From the NCBI GenBank assembly GCA_963576475.1, contig OY754964.1, positions 7,971,486 to 8,035,485 on the forward strand: 64,000 nt of DNA, read 5' to 3'. This document shows, one piece after another, positions 11,818 through 24,539 of the stretch. Every line of letters begins with the position of its first letter. Position 1 is the first letter of the stretch. Source of the stretch: Molanna angustata (lineage: Eukaryota; Arthropoda; Insecta; Trichoptera; Molannidae). Below the pieces are notes generated by a model. It did no database searches and had not been told where the DNA came from. It saw nothing but the letters and a program-made list of their open reading frames with translations. The translations under genes were made by a program, and so were the position numbers.

Positions 11818-12320
11818 CTAGGGTCTTCTTCTTCTTCCTCTGGTTTTAGGCCGAGGGCTTGTTTTTTCAGTCGGAGACTGCCTCTTGTAATCTGGATGTC
11901 CAGCTGTCACTCCATCTTTTTGCTGGTCTCCCCCTTGCTCTGCGACAATTTTGGGTAGTCGATTGTCTCCCATTCTCTCGACGTGGTCTCTCCATTGACG
12001 CCTTCTCCCTCTACCCCAGCGGATGATGTCGTCTACATCGCATCTCCTCCTTATATCCTCGTTCCGGACTCTATCCACGAGTGTTACGCCCACTATGGAG
12101 CGCAGGGTTCTCATTTCAGTAGTCCGGAGGAGATTTTTTGTTCTGATGGTATTGGCTCTGACTTCGATGGCATAGGTCATTATGGGTCTTACGCTCGTTT
12201 TATAAATTCTGGTTTTACTTTCTGTGAGCATATGTTTGTTTTTCCAGACAGTGTCCCTGAGGCAGCCAGCTATAACGGCTGCTTTATCGGTTTGTTCTTT
12301 AACCTCTACAAAACGGCAGT
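11818..12320 (-). pseudogene. RTE-like reverse transcriptase C-terminal fragment
   Basis: Minus-strand frame of 189 codons. It contains the usual post-RT block (TRIYKTSVRPIMTYAIE), the NEDIRRRC segment, DHVERMGDNRLPK and a basic tail, ending in a GAA-type repeat (plus strand TCTTCTTCTTCTTCC at 11823). The catalytic YADD part is missing. The stretch around 11878-11945 is almost the same as 6742-6810, so the two fragments are related. A plus-strand RT fragment abuts it at about 12300. Confidence 0.75.
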
Positions 12321-12760
12321 AAGACCGGCAATGATTTATGTTGCCGAATGCTGGACCGTGAAGAAGGTACACGATTAAAATCACCACACCAACTAGATGA
12401 AAATGCTTAGGTGGTCTGGAGGTGTGACTGTGTTAGACAGAGTGAGAAACCAACATATCAGAGGCAGCTTCGGGGTAATACCAGTGACGGAAAAGGTAAC
12501 TGAAGCAAGGCTCAGATGGTATGGCCGTGTGATGAGGCATGAGGTTCATGCAGTGCATACGGCACTAGAAATACAGGAAAGTAAGAGAGGTAGAGGCGCA
12601 GCGGTATGGAGAAGGAGTTGAGAAGGGCACAATTGAATGAAACGATGGCGCAAGATAGAAAGGCATCATGGAGGATAAAAATAAGAAGAGCCGACCCAAA
12701 AACAAATATGGGAGAAGGATGAGGAAAATAAGAAGAAATAATAGAAAAAAATAAAGTAAT
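12300..12760 (+). pseudogene. RT C-terminal fragment, frame-broken, head to head with its neighbour
   Basis: Plus-strand pieces read LYKTAVRPAMIYVAECW, then after a stop the block DRVRNQHIRG and LRWYGRVMRHE, which is the normal order in the C-terminal part of lepidopteran non-LTR proteins but needs at least one frame change. The protein-like part fades after about 12620 into purine-rich sequence. Degenerate. Confidence 0.7.
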
Positions 12761-12967
12761 TATAGAAACAAAAAAATGGAGAAAGAAAAAAACAATAAAT
12801 AAAAGAACAAATGGTAGGGTGTAGAATAAAAAGATCGTCGGGTGTAGAATAAAAAAAGGTTTCTTTTCTTTTAAATTATAATCCAATTCTACAAAACAAA
12901 TAATAACAGTTATGAATAATATATATGTTTATTCTTACACTCAATCTTTCGTTCTCACAATATTAAA

Positions 12968-13978
12968 CTAGTTGCATGTAACACATGAGATCCAACTGTC
13001 GATAGCGATAGTATGTATAGTTGAAGAATATGTACCAAACTATAAACCCATAAATACAAATTATTGAATATTTTCAGATATTTTGTTTTCTATGCAACAT
13101 ATGTAGGTATGTATGTCAAGATAGGATAGTATGGAGGAAGATCCTTTTTTCCTACCCAGAATATGAAAATAGCATGATGGTATGTATGTTTGTTTGGAGA
13201 TGAAGTATCAAACTATTAAGTCTTCTTACATATTGTGTATAGGCGACTGCCATACAAAATGTATGAAGCGATGTCGTCACTAAATTCAATTTTTAAAAAA
13301 ATTGTTAAAAAAAAATTGAAATCTTCTACTACAATGTTAATATTTTTTATAGAAAATTAAATTATCTAGTTGGGGTGTTTCGGCTTTTTTCGATAATTGT
13401 AAAAGTTTTGGAAATATAGGCAGTTAAACTCATAAATTTATCATAAAACAAATATTTTTCTTAATAAAAAATGTTTGAGAAACCCTGGAATTTTTTTGAA
13501 AAAACTAATTTGAGATTTTGTATTTGTCTATGTTTGTACCAATTTTCAGCGTTCTAGCGTTTATGGTTTCTGAGATATATGGAAAAATAAAATAAAAATT
13601 CAAAAGTTGATAACCCCTGACTGAAACAAAAATTCAAAATTCCGAGTATAAAAGTTTTGTAGGCCTGTAACTGTTTATATATTCTGAAATTTTAGGCTCT
13701 GTAAATTGAGCGGATCAAAAGTTATAAGGGGGGGACGGACACACAGACACACAGACACACACACACACAGACACACTAAATGTTCTACTCCGAATTCTGA
13801 GTAAATCCGTGTATGGAACATATATGCTGCGAAGCCTCTAAGTTGGTGTTTTTTGACTTCAAAGTTGGAAAAGCCATGAAAAAAGTAGACCTCTCCATAC
13901 AATTCTCGCGTATTCTGGCTTGATACATTGTCGATATGTTAAGAGAACAAAGTTCTCCTGAACAAATCGACAGTTGGA
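12968..13978 (-). mobile_element. Non-autonomous Helitron H1, complete ends
   Basis: Read on the minus strand it begins TCCAACTGTCGAT (from 13978) and ends with a 5-bp hairpin (CATGT-GTT-ACATG), CAA, and CTAG at 12968. It sits between A (12967) and T (13979), the AT insertion site typical of Helitrons. A subterminal copy of the 5' motif (ATCCAACTGTCGATAG on the plus strand near 12990) lies close to the 3' end. No Rep or helicase coding. A CA-rich patch at 13740-13785 is internal. Confidence 0.82.
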
Positions 13979-14407
13979 TAATTTATTTGTTTATAATGTT
14001 AATGCTGGACGAATGATGAAGTGCAGTGGGAATAATAATATTGTTGTGTGGGATATTGTAGGTACATGGTGCTGATGTATTAAAATAGTTCGTTAACCAA
14101 GTGACTTGCATACTAATAAATCAAATGGTTATATGGGGAAACGTTGCATAAGGTTGGTTGATAGGCATATACTTTTAATATAACGATTAGCTGTATTAAA
14201 TACTCTATCATCATGATCGTTGACAACATCACGCCATCTCCCTACTGGAGCGGTAGATGAAGATAAGTAAAACTGTATGAAACGATTTCATACAATATTT
14301 GGAATACCCTTTTGGAATCATGTAATACTTACCTAATCCATATTACCGGTAAATAAACACATTGCCTTGTTTTGATACAAATATAATTCTGTCACTCTGT
14401 AATCTGG

Positions 14408-14520
14408 TCGGTCGGAAGAAATTGCCTAAAGGCAATAAGCCCGCCAGTGTGCATTATATTTGTTTATATTATGTAAGTACAAAAAGTTAAATAGATAAAT
14501 AAAATAAAATATGAAGTTTA
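14408..14520 (+). repeat. Interspersed repeat X2, fragment
   Basis: Inverse orientation: GGAAGAAATTGCCTAAAGGC, AATAAGCCCGCCAGTGTGCA, then an AAAT-rich end. Confidence 0.75.
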
Positions 14521-14863
14521 TTATTGTAAAAACCGCAACGGGTATAATAACAAAGCGGTGCCTTCTGGATTTGATGTTTTTTTTTCTGTTGTATCGAGCT
14601 GCAATGTATCGGGGTATAATTTCCAATATGGCCGACGTTTAAGCCGAATAATTTCACATCTGTACCGTAATTCTTGCATATAAATCAGTTTAAACAGTCT
14701 CGTTGTGCAATTTTTAATATCTCAGTAGGTACAAATGTAATAATTAAAAAAAATAATAATCGTTTTGACCTTTTATTTATCAATATTAAACATAACAAAA
14801 GCACTGGGATTATATTTTGTCATTAAATGAATTTGATATCAACGTAGGTAAATACATTAAGAT

Positions 14864-15268
14864 GATTTTTAATTATCTCAATAGAGACGAAGTTGGAATA
14901 CTTATTGTAGGAGAACCGGGAAATCAAGGCACCTACAGGGCTTACGACCTGTCATCGGCTGGTTTACGTGATCACTTTATGCGTTTGCGCAACGTTCACC
15001 AATTATGCCTTTTTAATGAGATCCCTATCAATTCAATTTTTGAAAGTTCTATATATTGTAATACTGAAATTCTTTTCGCTTGAAAATAAGGAATTTTTAC
15101 TACAGCCATCTATGGGTGAAATTATGAACAACAATCTTATTATTTTTTATTTATTTTTGATGTAACGCCATCTATTGAGAGAATTGGTTTTTTGTAAATA
15201 ATGAAAGCTACAATTCTTCTCCTACAATAAATATTCCAACTTCGTCTCTATTGAGATAATTAAAAATC
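14864..15268 (+). mobile_element. TIR element M2, complete (405 bp)
   Basis: 52-bp terminal inverted repeats at 14864-14915 and 15217-15268, containing TCTCAATAGAGACGAAGTTG. Non-coding in practice; the open frames inside it show no transposase motif. The internal box AACGCCATCTATTGAGA recurs in the other copies. Confidence 0.85.
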
Positions 15269-16093
15269 TGTTAAAAAATATCTTTGACTCCCGACAGGGA
15301 AAAAAAAATCCAATGTTTGCGCATATGCAATAATAAAAATATTCGATTACATTAAGATGCATTGTCAGAAACATTTTCATGGTTATTTTAGTTTATTATT
15401 TCTTTATGCACATAATATAAATTTATTTTGATATCGTAATCTTGAATTTATCACTAAAATTTGTCGTTTAAATTTTCACATATCATAATTGTGTTTATAT
15501 TTTCATCATTTATTAGATTATTTTAGTTTACTTGCGTTTTAATCTAATTCTATTGTACTTATACGAAGTGTATTTAAAGGCGTAAAATGCGATTGATTGC
15601 CAATAATTTTAGCTGTCAAACTCCATACAAATTAAGCGTCGGACATTTCTTTTTTTTCTACTTTTCGTCCTGTCTAAGAGGAAAACGAACGAATCCAGAG
15701 CGCACTGACCAGAGGATCAGCGATCACCAGGAAAACCCAAAAAAGATGAGGAAAATTTGGGAATTCTGGGGCTTTACTCTTGACTTTCAAATACAATCCC
15801 AATTTCGATTTTTCACAATGAACCACCCTTTATAATGGAGAATAAAGGTAAGCGTCCACAGATTGGCGTCGTACGGATCGGACGAACCGTATCAAATAGA
15901 CTCGTATATAGTAAGTTACTGAACTGCGAATCCCAGGTTCAATAAATTATTGATTGGTTTTCTTAAAAAAATAAATCAAGGAACATGTAAATTTAATATT
16001 GAATTGAATCTCAACTGAGTTTCGCTTCATTTGTCACACAGAAAGAACAACAAATTTTCTAAATCGTTTGTCCTACATATATACCGTCATGTT

Positions 16094-16435
16094 TCTAACG
16101 GGGTAGACTGAGAGAATCTAACATCATATTTTTTCCAACATGACACGCATCCATCTCCTCATCAACAAACATACATGTTCGTCTGTTATTCAAGCTTCTT
16201 CCATTTCTCTCTTTTAGAATGTCATTTACGTGGTTGCGCCATCCTTTTCTTGGACGGCCCCGACCTCTCAATAGTCTCAATCAATGCCTGTCCGCATTTT
16301 ATATTTTCTTCGTCAGGCGTTCCTCATTCATTCTCCCCATGTGGCCAAAGCATCTCAATGTGTTCACTTTCATTCTATTACCAAATGACATCTTTATTTA
16401 TTAAACATTCATTTCTTAACCGTTCGTCCTACTAA
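16094..16435 (-). pseudogene. RT C-terminal fragment, TGTA-tailed family, degenerate
   Basis: The minus strand reads GRGRPRKGWRNHVNDILKER and LNNRRTC in one frame, and in shifted frames upstream the pieces corresponding to RWFGHMGRMNEE. The relationship to 47075-48063 is clear; the frame is broken by small indels. Confidence 0.75.
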
Positions 16436-17603
16436 CTAAATTTGATTTCTTTTCAAGCCTACAGTAGGTAGGTAGATAATAATGGTGCTGAGTACTTGAA
16501 TAGGTATTATAAATAATAAGTATATTTGTCGAATGTCGACATCTTTGTTCTGTGAGAATATTTTCACGAGTTTTGTCGAGATAAATGGTCCATAATTGCC
16601 CCCGGCTCGATTCCAATCGAGAGTCCGCAATCACAAACATAATATCATAAGAGTGTAATTTGTTTACTTGAGGCGTGTCAACGGGGCCCTTTGACATTAT
16701 AATTTATTGTTGAGATTTCATACCGATCTTGAGTACATAATATATGTCGTTATTAGCACTGCCTACTAAAATTTCACAGAGTTAAAAATAATATACTTAT
16801 GAAGTACCTACCTATCTACTTACTACTTACATACCTTATCAGGGCTGTGTTCAGATACAACGCTCGACGTCGGGCGTCGAATGTACCTGAAGCTGCAGAT
16901 TATGGCGTTTTTCACACCAATCTTACTGAACGATTTCATGCGGCGATTCAATCTGAACGCAGCATCAGGCGTTTTGAATGTCAAATGTTATTTATCATAC
17001 ACGTCTCTTTTCAGGTTATATTTTCATCGAAAGACAACAATTGGGCAGTGGAGTCAATAATGTTCTCTTATTGGAAAATTTTGAATGATATTTTTTATAA
17101 ATCAACCTCTTTGTGAATGCAAATTGTCCTCATAAATAATATCAACTGACATAATAGATACCACAGAAACAAATATAATTCATCATTCCACAGATAAAAT
17201 AGAAGTCAACAGATTCTATAACTGTCAGGGGGGTTTTCACCCGACAATTTTACCGAGCTTTTGGTACGTACAATCGACGACTCGATTATTTGATAATTTT
17301 TATAATCAAATACATTTTTGATATACGGCGATATATTTTGTTTTAGAGTGTAAAAGTGATTCTAGACTTACGTCATTTTATATAGTGAGCCCATAACGAT
17401 TAATTACATTCTAAATGTATCTGTCGAGGGTTTCCACCTATCAAAGCTGATTTCTTATAGTTTTTCGTAGTAAATATTATATAAATGCTCGCTTTATACA
17501 AATGTTAAAATAGCGATATTTAAAAATTGTTATCTCCAAAAGTCATCACTACTCAGGGTTGATATCGATAGTATAGTGAAAAGATGTGGTTAGCACATTA
17601 TTT

Positions 17604-17832
17604 GTTAAATTGATATATGTACACAAAAACGCTTGTATTTTTCATGGTTTATTGTGAACAATTATGATCTATGTAAGATAAATGATAAATACATTACTTA
17701 TTGACAATATGTCAAATAGATATATGTAGGTATGTACACAAAAATGCTTGCATTTTTCATAGTTTATTGTGAACAATTATGATCTGTGTACGATAAATGA
17801 TAAATACATCACTTATTCACAATATGTGGTAA
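17604..17832. repeat. Direct duplication of about 110 bp
   Basis: GATATATGT at 17612 and 17719 begins two similar units sharing TTTATTGTGAACAATTATGA and GATAAATGATAAATACAT. A few substitutions and a small insertion separate them. Confidence 0.88.
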
Positions 17833-18404
17833 ATACAAAGAAGCATTAATTAAATATGACATTTTAAATGTGCTCCTATGTGAAATTTATTTTTTGCACT
17901 TTACCATTGATATTATCCAATCGTTGTTTCCTGCTGCGTTATACTTTTACAGAAAAATCTGGCCCTTTGTCTATAATATCCATTCTATTGTGGAATTGCT
18001 TGTGGAAACGTACAATGGCAAAGTGAGTGGTTTTTATCTCACGATGCTCTTTTGATATGAGGATATATCGCAATAGCGGAAATATATTTCCGTTTTCGTA
18101 TTTATATTTATACTGTCATACCTCGATTTAAAAGTAATTTGATTGTAAACAATATGAACTGGTTATACTGTATGTATATCAAAACAATAAATCAAATCAT
18201 TCATAGTCAACCAGTAATTTTTTCGTATCATATCTGTAAATAGTTAGAGCAAATATAAAATACCTACCTAAATAATTAAGTATTTTTTTTTATAGACGAA
18301 GAAGGAACATATTTTTGGGAGAAGCAAGACCAGTTTTTTCGGTTTATTGTTTTGATGCAAGAGCAAATACGTTTTTTTGGGAATGAATATTTACTCGTAA
18401 AAAG

Positions 18405-18490
18405 TACACATCGGTCGTGGCAGGATTCGAACTCGCACCCACTGGATTACTAATCCAGCACGCTAACCGCTCTTCCACCATCCATCCGTT
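18405..18490 (-). mobile_element. tRNA-like retroposon Z1, diverged
   Basis: T-arm-like GGCAGGATTCGAACTCGCAC, anticodon arm CTGGATTACTAATCCAG, D-arm-like GCTAACCGCTCTTCCACC. The acceptor ends do not pair, so it is not functional as a tRNA. Confidence 0.7.
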
Positions 18491-19408
18491 TTAATACACG
18501 ATCATTTTCCAAATTATTAAAGTAGGTATATAATAAAATTGTCTTTATATGTATTTATCTCAATACCATTAATAATGTGATATGAATGTGAAGCATAGAT
18601 ATTAATTAAAAACATATTACTGACGACAGTATTCCTGATGTTCATAAAAATGGCGGGAAATTTTAAGAGTTACCATTACGATATCCGATTACTATTATTA
18701 CATGACAACAAGCATTAACATTACTTTCTTGGTAGTAGGATCATTAAATAATTTGCCTTATTTTTTCTTACGCTGTTAAAAAAAGAAAAAGCAAATTATT
18801 TCACCATCTGTTCTCCAGGCAGTTAAAACGAAAACTTATTAATTTTATTTTAGATAATATCTGCGTTTTTCGACCCACACAAGGATATGAACATTGAAAT
18901 TTCATCAAATCAAATAGGCCTTACGTTTGTTTTTCAAGTGTTTTCTTCCATTGTCAAGCTCCAATGATCTGTTTCAACAGAATGTTGCTACTGAAAGACA
19001 GTCATTTTTTGGAGTGTCTTCCAGGGAGACGATGACCAAGTGGAAATTCATAGCTAATGTAAGGGATTCTGGAATCGTCCATTATGTTTACGTTATCCCT
19101 CCAAAATCTTCTATCGGCTCCATCGTACGATATCATCGAACCTTTTAAAGTATGCTTCCCAAAAGTTTGGAATGAATAAGCTAGTTATTTATTTATCGTA
19201 TGTAAGAAATATATAAATAAATTTAGACATAAACAGTAAAAAATAGTACAAGTAAGTTTTATTTTCATGGATACAAGTCAATGTTTAAAATATATTCACG
19301 TGTTACACTCTGGATAGCACTAAATGAGCTAGCATACGCATTTACGCCAGATAGAAGGCTAAGTACTGCCTGGAATTACGCACCGGTTTGTTCATCACAT
19401 CATAGACC

Positions 19409-19860
19409 TTATAAAATAATTATCTTTATCATCATCATTTCCTGCCCCTCTATCCCAGTTCTTCCGGGGTCGGGCCTCCTAATCATCAGTCGCCATGATC
19501 TGCGACTCTGCGTCGTCTCCTGTGGGACACCTTGTGCCGCCAGCTCCCTCTCGACACTCGTCCACCATGTCGCCGGCGGTCTGCCTCTTCCTCGTGGTTT
19601 TGAGGGGATACCGAGCACAGTTTTGACGGAGTAGGTATCCTCCCTTCGCATAACATGGCCATACCATCGTTGTCTGCCCTCTTTCAGTTTCTCCTCTATT
19701 GGGGCTACCTTAAAAGATCCTCTGACGTACTCGTTGCGAAATCTATCAAGGCGTGTCACACCACCTGCTCAGCGCAACATCTTCATTTCAGTCGTGTGCA
19801 GTTGTTGTGCGTGCTTTTTTAATATTGTCCAGCACTCATTATCTTTATAGAGTTAGGAAT
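19409..19860 (-). pseudogene. Non-LTR reverse transcriptase C-terminal fragment
   Basis: Minus-strand frame with RFRNEYVRGSFKVAPIEEKL, RWYGHVMRRED and a basic RGRGRPP block, followed by an ATGATGATG-type tail. Upstream on the same strand a second frame piece reads NECWTILKKHAQQLHTTEMK, so a frameshift or stop separates two parts of one gene. The catalytic core is absent. Confidence 0.75.
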
Positions 19861-20274
19861 TTATGTTATGTAATTTGGTCTGTATCTTCATGAGCGTTCA
19901 ATACTTTAATAAATTATGTTCGTTATCATAGTTTTATCATTTGAGAAAAACAAATAAAACTTTCAGTATCTCAATAGATAATTTAAGAAACGTAATAAAT
20001 ATCGTATCTTAAAGAATTAAGTGTTTGAGATTGGTTATGAGTAAATAAAGTCGAGAAACCATTTTATGACGAATTTACTGATCAAAAATTCGACACACTC
20101 ATTAAGGTTGTAAAATATATTAGCTATAGATACTATTAATACATAGCTTTAAAGGCCACAGTGAAGAAAACTTTTGTTAAGAAAAGGTTATGTGACTTAT
20201 TTTACCAGCTCAACATATCACCCTATAAATATCACTTCCAATCTATCAAGCTGATACAACGGCAAATCAAAATA

Positions 20275-20575
20275 TTTTATATTATTTATACACGTGGAAT
20301 CGAACCCGGGACCTTTCGTTCAGAAGTCTGATACCTAACAAACTGAACTGTATTTTTATTTTATATTGTTTCTCAGGCAACTAACAGGTACTAGGTATGT
20401 CAAATATTAATTGAACACGTACCCAATAACAAGTTGCCACATTCTGGAGATTTACGATATTCTAATCTAGTGTCACAGACCCACACTGAAAACACTATTA
20501 AAAACTATGTCTCCACCGGGAATGGAACCCGGGACCGATACCTAATCAACTGAGCCACATAGTACTGATTTTTTT
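20275..20575 (-). repeat. Two tRNA-like SINE remnants
   Basis: GGAATCGAACCCGGGACCTT near 20287 and GGGAATGGAACCCGGGACCG near 20517, each followed by GATACCTAA and an ACTGAACTG or ACTGAGCCA end. Both have lost their tails. A third trace is TGTAATCGAACCCAGTACCT near 55781. Confidence 0.6.
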
Positions 20576-20879
20576 TAGCTTTTATAGCCTAAGTCCTGAT
20601 ATAACGTCGGCTATCTCATTGAACATAATATTCAAAACAAGGCTAAAGCAAAAATATCTATCTGATAGTACCTGATTTCTTCTTATTCCCTTCTTCTTCT
20701 CCTTATCCTTTTGTTTTTCTATCATTGACTGTTATTATATTCAATCTCTTGTTTTTGTCTATTTTCTTTTTTTGCTTTTCTTCTGTTATATTTATTGATT
20801 ATATTTTATTTATTTTTGTCGTATACCTTGTTGCCATAGTACACATACTATTGTTTAATAACATCAAATCTGGTTTTCT

Positions 20880-20965
20880 TGGAAAAAATGCCGTTTGGCC
20901 ATAAACCCACCAGTGTACACATTATGTGTACAAAAAGATACAAATAAATAAATACAATAAGACTC
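20880..20965 (+). repeat. Interspersed repeat X3, fragment
   Basis: Diverged copy: GCCGTTTGGCCATAAACCCA, CCAGTGTACACATTATGTGT, then an AAATAAATAAA tail. Confidence 0.7.
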
Positions 20966-21518
20966 AAATTTTCTGGTCTTTGTTGTCTCATCACTAATAT
21001 TAAGATTGAGAAATCAGTTACTGAGATAAAGCTATGGAGTGACATGACATTTAATAAGTGCAATAAAACTGACGTCAATGACTGTATAAACCTTTTTTAC
21101 TATCACATGTTCATCGCACCTTGATATACGTAAAAATATAATATTAATAATAGCGTGATAGTACTTCAAATGTCTCAGGCAAAGGTATAATAACTGAGAA
21201 AAAAAAACGTAGGTAGGTATTGTAAAAAAAAACCCAGAGAAAGTTTTCTCAGCGGATCCGTCAGACGTTAAAAAAATGTTTAAATAATAACGCAAAATAA
21301 TATAAGACAGAATGCAATCGTTATTTATATACACGCGATGTTTCTAACGGGGCAGGAAGAAAGGATTTATATGTTTATTTTTTTATAAATCCGTTAAAGT
21401 AAATAAATATTGGTAAAGTACAATAAACTTGGAGAGTATATAAACAAATAAAATGCTGTTTAGAGCCTACGTTATTTTTTTCAATTAGAAGGTTATTAAA
21501 ATTTATTATTTTTACTGT

Positions 21519-22225
<707 letters not shown>

Positions 22226-22407
22226 TTGACAGTGTTATAATGTGTTAACTTTTTATTGTATTATATTATTGAATACTTGCTGACCTATGATTTGTTCATT
22301 GGTTGCTTTATTTATATTTTTTTCATTGCTATGACGTTTTAACTTATTTATTTGTTTATTGATTGCTATCTAATTGGGATACTTTTTTTCATTACTTACT
22401 ATGATGG

Positions 22408-22772
22408 CATAATGAGGACATAAGGAGAGAATGCAAGATGAAGAAGAGTATTATAAGTAAAATGAAAGTGAATTCCTTGAGGTGGTTTGGACATATTGAA
22501 AGAATGAATGATGAACGACTGACCAAAAAAATATACATGGGTGTAAGAGATGGAGTGAATATCAGGGACCGCCCCAGAAAGGGATGGCATGACCATGTGA
22601 ATGATATTTTGAAAGAAGGAAATATAAGAATCTTGAATAATCGACGAGCATGTATGAGACGAAGCATGGATGTAAAGGAAACTAGCAATGTGTGCAAAAA
22701 AAGAGGAGTATGGCGCTCGGTTCTCTCTGCTTACCCGGTAAGGGATATTGCGTGATGGTATGTATGTATGTA
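22408..22772 (+). pseudogene. RT C-terminal fragment, TGTA-tailed family
   Basis: Plus-strand frame reading NEDIRRECKMKK, LRWFGHIERMNDERLTKKIY, RPRKGWHDHVNDILKEGN, and ending SVLSAYPVRDIA, then stop and (TATG)n at about 22757-22772. It is a close relative of the C-terminal third of the frame at 47075-48040. It lies 450 bp before ABCG exon A but is not spliced to it as far as can be seen. Confidence 0.85.
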
Positions 22773-22774
22773 CT

Positions 22775-23226
22775 ATGAGTATAATTCTTCTTTTTTATTT
22801 CAATATTACAATCATGTAGCTTGAAGTGGACTTGTTATTAAAATTGTGATAAAATTGTCCTTACTTAAAACAGGAATTACTCCTAGTTAGATAGACAGAG
22901 ATTTATTGGAGGAACTAAAAACATGGTACCTACTTTCCAACAATTTATAATTTATACACTAAAAATTATGAATTACATGTTCAACAACTATAAGTTACTG
23001 TATGTATTTTATTATGGAAAAAAATAAATAAATTATTATTTTTATTACAGCTTTGGCCACAATCGACTAATTTTATTAAAAAATCGAACGAACGTATCAT
23101 TTTCTTGATGATTGTTTCAACTATATTCCTTCTCTCCTTCCACGATATTTGGAGCTTTCTTCTCCAACACCACTTTTGTAAGTTATGTAACAAAACCCTC
23201 ATATTTTCCTTTTTTGTTAATTTCAG
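22775..23226 (+). other. Sequence just upstream of ABCG exon A (intron)
   Basis: AT-rich, ends in a good polypyrimidine tract and TTTCAG. No upstream exon of the transporter found. A minus-strand frame across exon A (22981-23457) is the shadow of the GC-rich exon. Confidence 0.6.
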
Positions 23227-23535
23227 AAGTTGCGGTGCAACCGTGGTATGGCGCGGAGTCCGTGCGTCTGCGGGCGCCCGTGCGGTTCTGCGCGGCGTGA
23301 GCGGAGCCGCCCGCCCCGGTGGCGTGCTGGCCGTGCTGGGCCCCAGCGGTGGGGGCAAGACCACTCTGCTTGACGTGCTGGCTGGACGGAGGAGGGCGGA
23401 CGCCGGCTTCGTGACCCTGAACGGGGAGCGACTGTGCAAGAGGTGGAGGCGACACATCTGTTATGTCCTTCAGCAGGACATTTTCTTCCCGAACCTGACA
23501 CTGAGAGAGACTCTAGACTACACGGCGGCGCTTAG
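23227..23535 (+). CDS. ABCG-subfamily ABC transporter, internal exon A (Walker A to Q-loop)
   Basis: Internal coding exon of about 102 residues from an ABCG (White-type) half-transporter, a membrane protein with its nucleotide-binding domain first and six membrane helices after it. The acceptor is a T-rich tract ending TTTCAG at 23226. The donor is CTTAG|GTGAG after 23535, leaving phase 2. Counting from the first full codon (23228), the Walker A loop GPSGGGKT is at residues 38-45, followed by TLLDVLAGR. The Q-loop region is YVLQQD, followed by FFPNLTLRETL, a typical ABCG pattern. By hand count 205 of 309 bases are G or C (66%), far above the surrounding DNA, and CpG is frequent. The exon starts with the third base of a codon, so at least one upstream coding exon exists; I could not find it in the window. 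The substrate cannot be told from this part. ABCG is firm; the exact orthologue is not. Confidence 0.93.
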
Positions 23536-23865
23536 GTGAGTTTATTTAAGTGATTATTAGTACCACGTATCTGACAATATACAACTATCGTAAAACAACT
23601 TGAATTTGTGTCTTTTTGCTTGATTGGTATATGTGCAAACCACCGCCCTACACAGTGAAAAGGCCCAAGAAGTTTGGTAGCATCTATAACACATTTCTCA
23701 TAAATAGTGACGATAGTCTGACTTTGTTTTTTTATAGTTTCGATCTTTTCGTGTCTTGATCAGACGTCCTTCTGACTTATAGTATTTTAATGGAATATTT
23801 TTTTTAATTGCATCACCGTCACCTCATTTATAAGGACTATTGCTTTCATTGTTTACAAATAAACT

Positions 23866-24150
23866 AATTTCTCAATAGATGGCGTTACAAAAAAAGGTTT
23901 CTTCGTTACTTCACACATGCCAATAGTATAATTCCTTATTTTCAGGTGAATTGTTACACATTATACAAATATATAGAACTTTCAAAAATTACCTTGATAA
24001 GGGAACTCAATAAGAAGGCATAATTGGTGAACGTTGCGCAAGCGCATACAGTGATCACGTAGACCAGACGATGACAGGTCATAAGCCCTGTAGGTGCCTT
24101 GAGTTCCTGGTTCTTTTGTAATATCCCAACTTCGTCTCTATTGAGATGTT
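23866..24150 (-). mobile_element. TIR element M3, partial
   Basis: Contains TCTCAATAGATGGCGTTAC near the left and the terminal repeat CCAACTTCGTCTCTATTGAG at the right. Inverse of M2. It lies just inside the giant ABCG intron. Confidence 0.75.
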
Positions 24151-24379
24151 AAAAAGTTTATCAATAAAAATATTGTATTTTATGATTCGATCTTTCCGTG
24201 TCTTGATCGTCTGAATCATTTTGTGACTTACAGTATTTTATTCAAAGGTACATTCAATAATATGATCTAAATATTATTTATGTTTGAAGAAACTAAATGA
24301 CGAGTTGCATTTGATTTGTTATGTCCATTTAAACAGAATTGTGTAGATTGTTTCGCTGCATGTATAATACTACATTTTT

Positions 24380-24530
24380 TTTAAATATAAATGAATATTT
24401 CCTTATTAAACAAGTATAACATATACATCATCCTACATTCCCTAAATCAAGCATAAATCGGTCGAGGCAGGATTCGAACTCGCGACCACTGGATTACTAG
24501 CCCAGCGCGCTAATCGCTCTGCCATCGACC
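24380..24530 (-). mobile_element. tRNA-like retroposon Z2
   Basis: The minus strand folds as a tRNA-like head: GGTCGA pairs with TCGACC, there is a D-arm-like GCAGAGCGATTAGC, an anticodon stem CTGGG/TCCAG with loop CTAGTAA (AGT in anticodon position), and a T-arm GAGTTCGAATCC. The T-stem has mismatches. The same head with shared flanking sequence recurs at 36770-36925, so this is an interspersed retroposon, not a tRNA gene. Confidence 0.75.
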
Positions 24531-24539
24531 CATATAATT

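Larger units (their letters stand above)
13980..19400. other. AT-rich DNA between listed repeats
   Basis: Besides X2, M2, the RT fragment at 16094, the duplication at 17604 and Z1, nothing is recognised. Short frames at 15587-15835, 16799-17116 and 17870-18055 have no motif and no splice support. Confidence 0.4.

Noticed and set aside
13740..13785. Short CA run as an independent microsatellite
   Set aside because: It is an internal, shared part of the Helitron family (also seen in H2 and H5 positions).
22981..23457. Minus-strand 158-codon frame over ABCG exon A
   Set aside because: Antisense shadow of a GC-rich coding exon; no motif, no splice sites of its own.
24455..24530. A functional tRNA-Thr(AGT) gene
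   Set aside because: Mismatched T-stem and first acceptor pair, and the same head with the same flanking body occurs at 36770-36925, as in a SINE.
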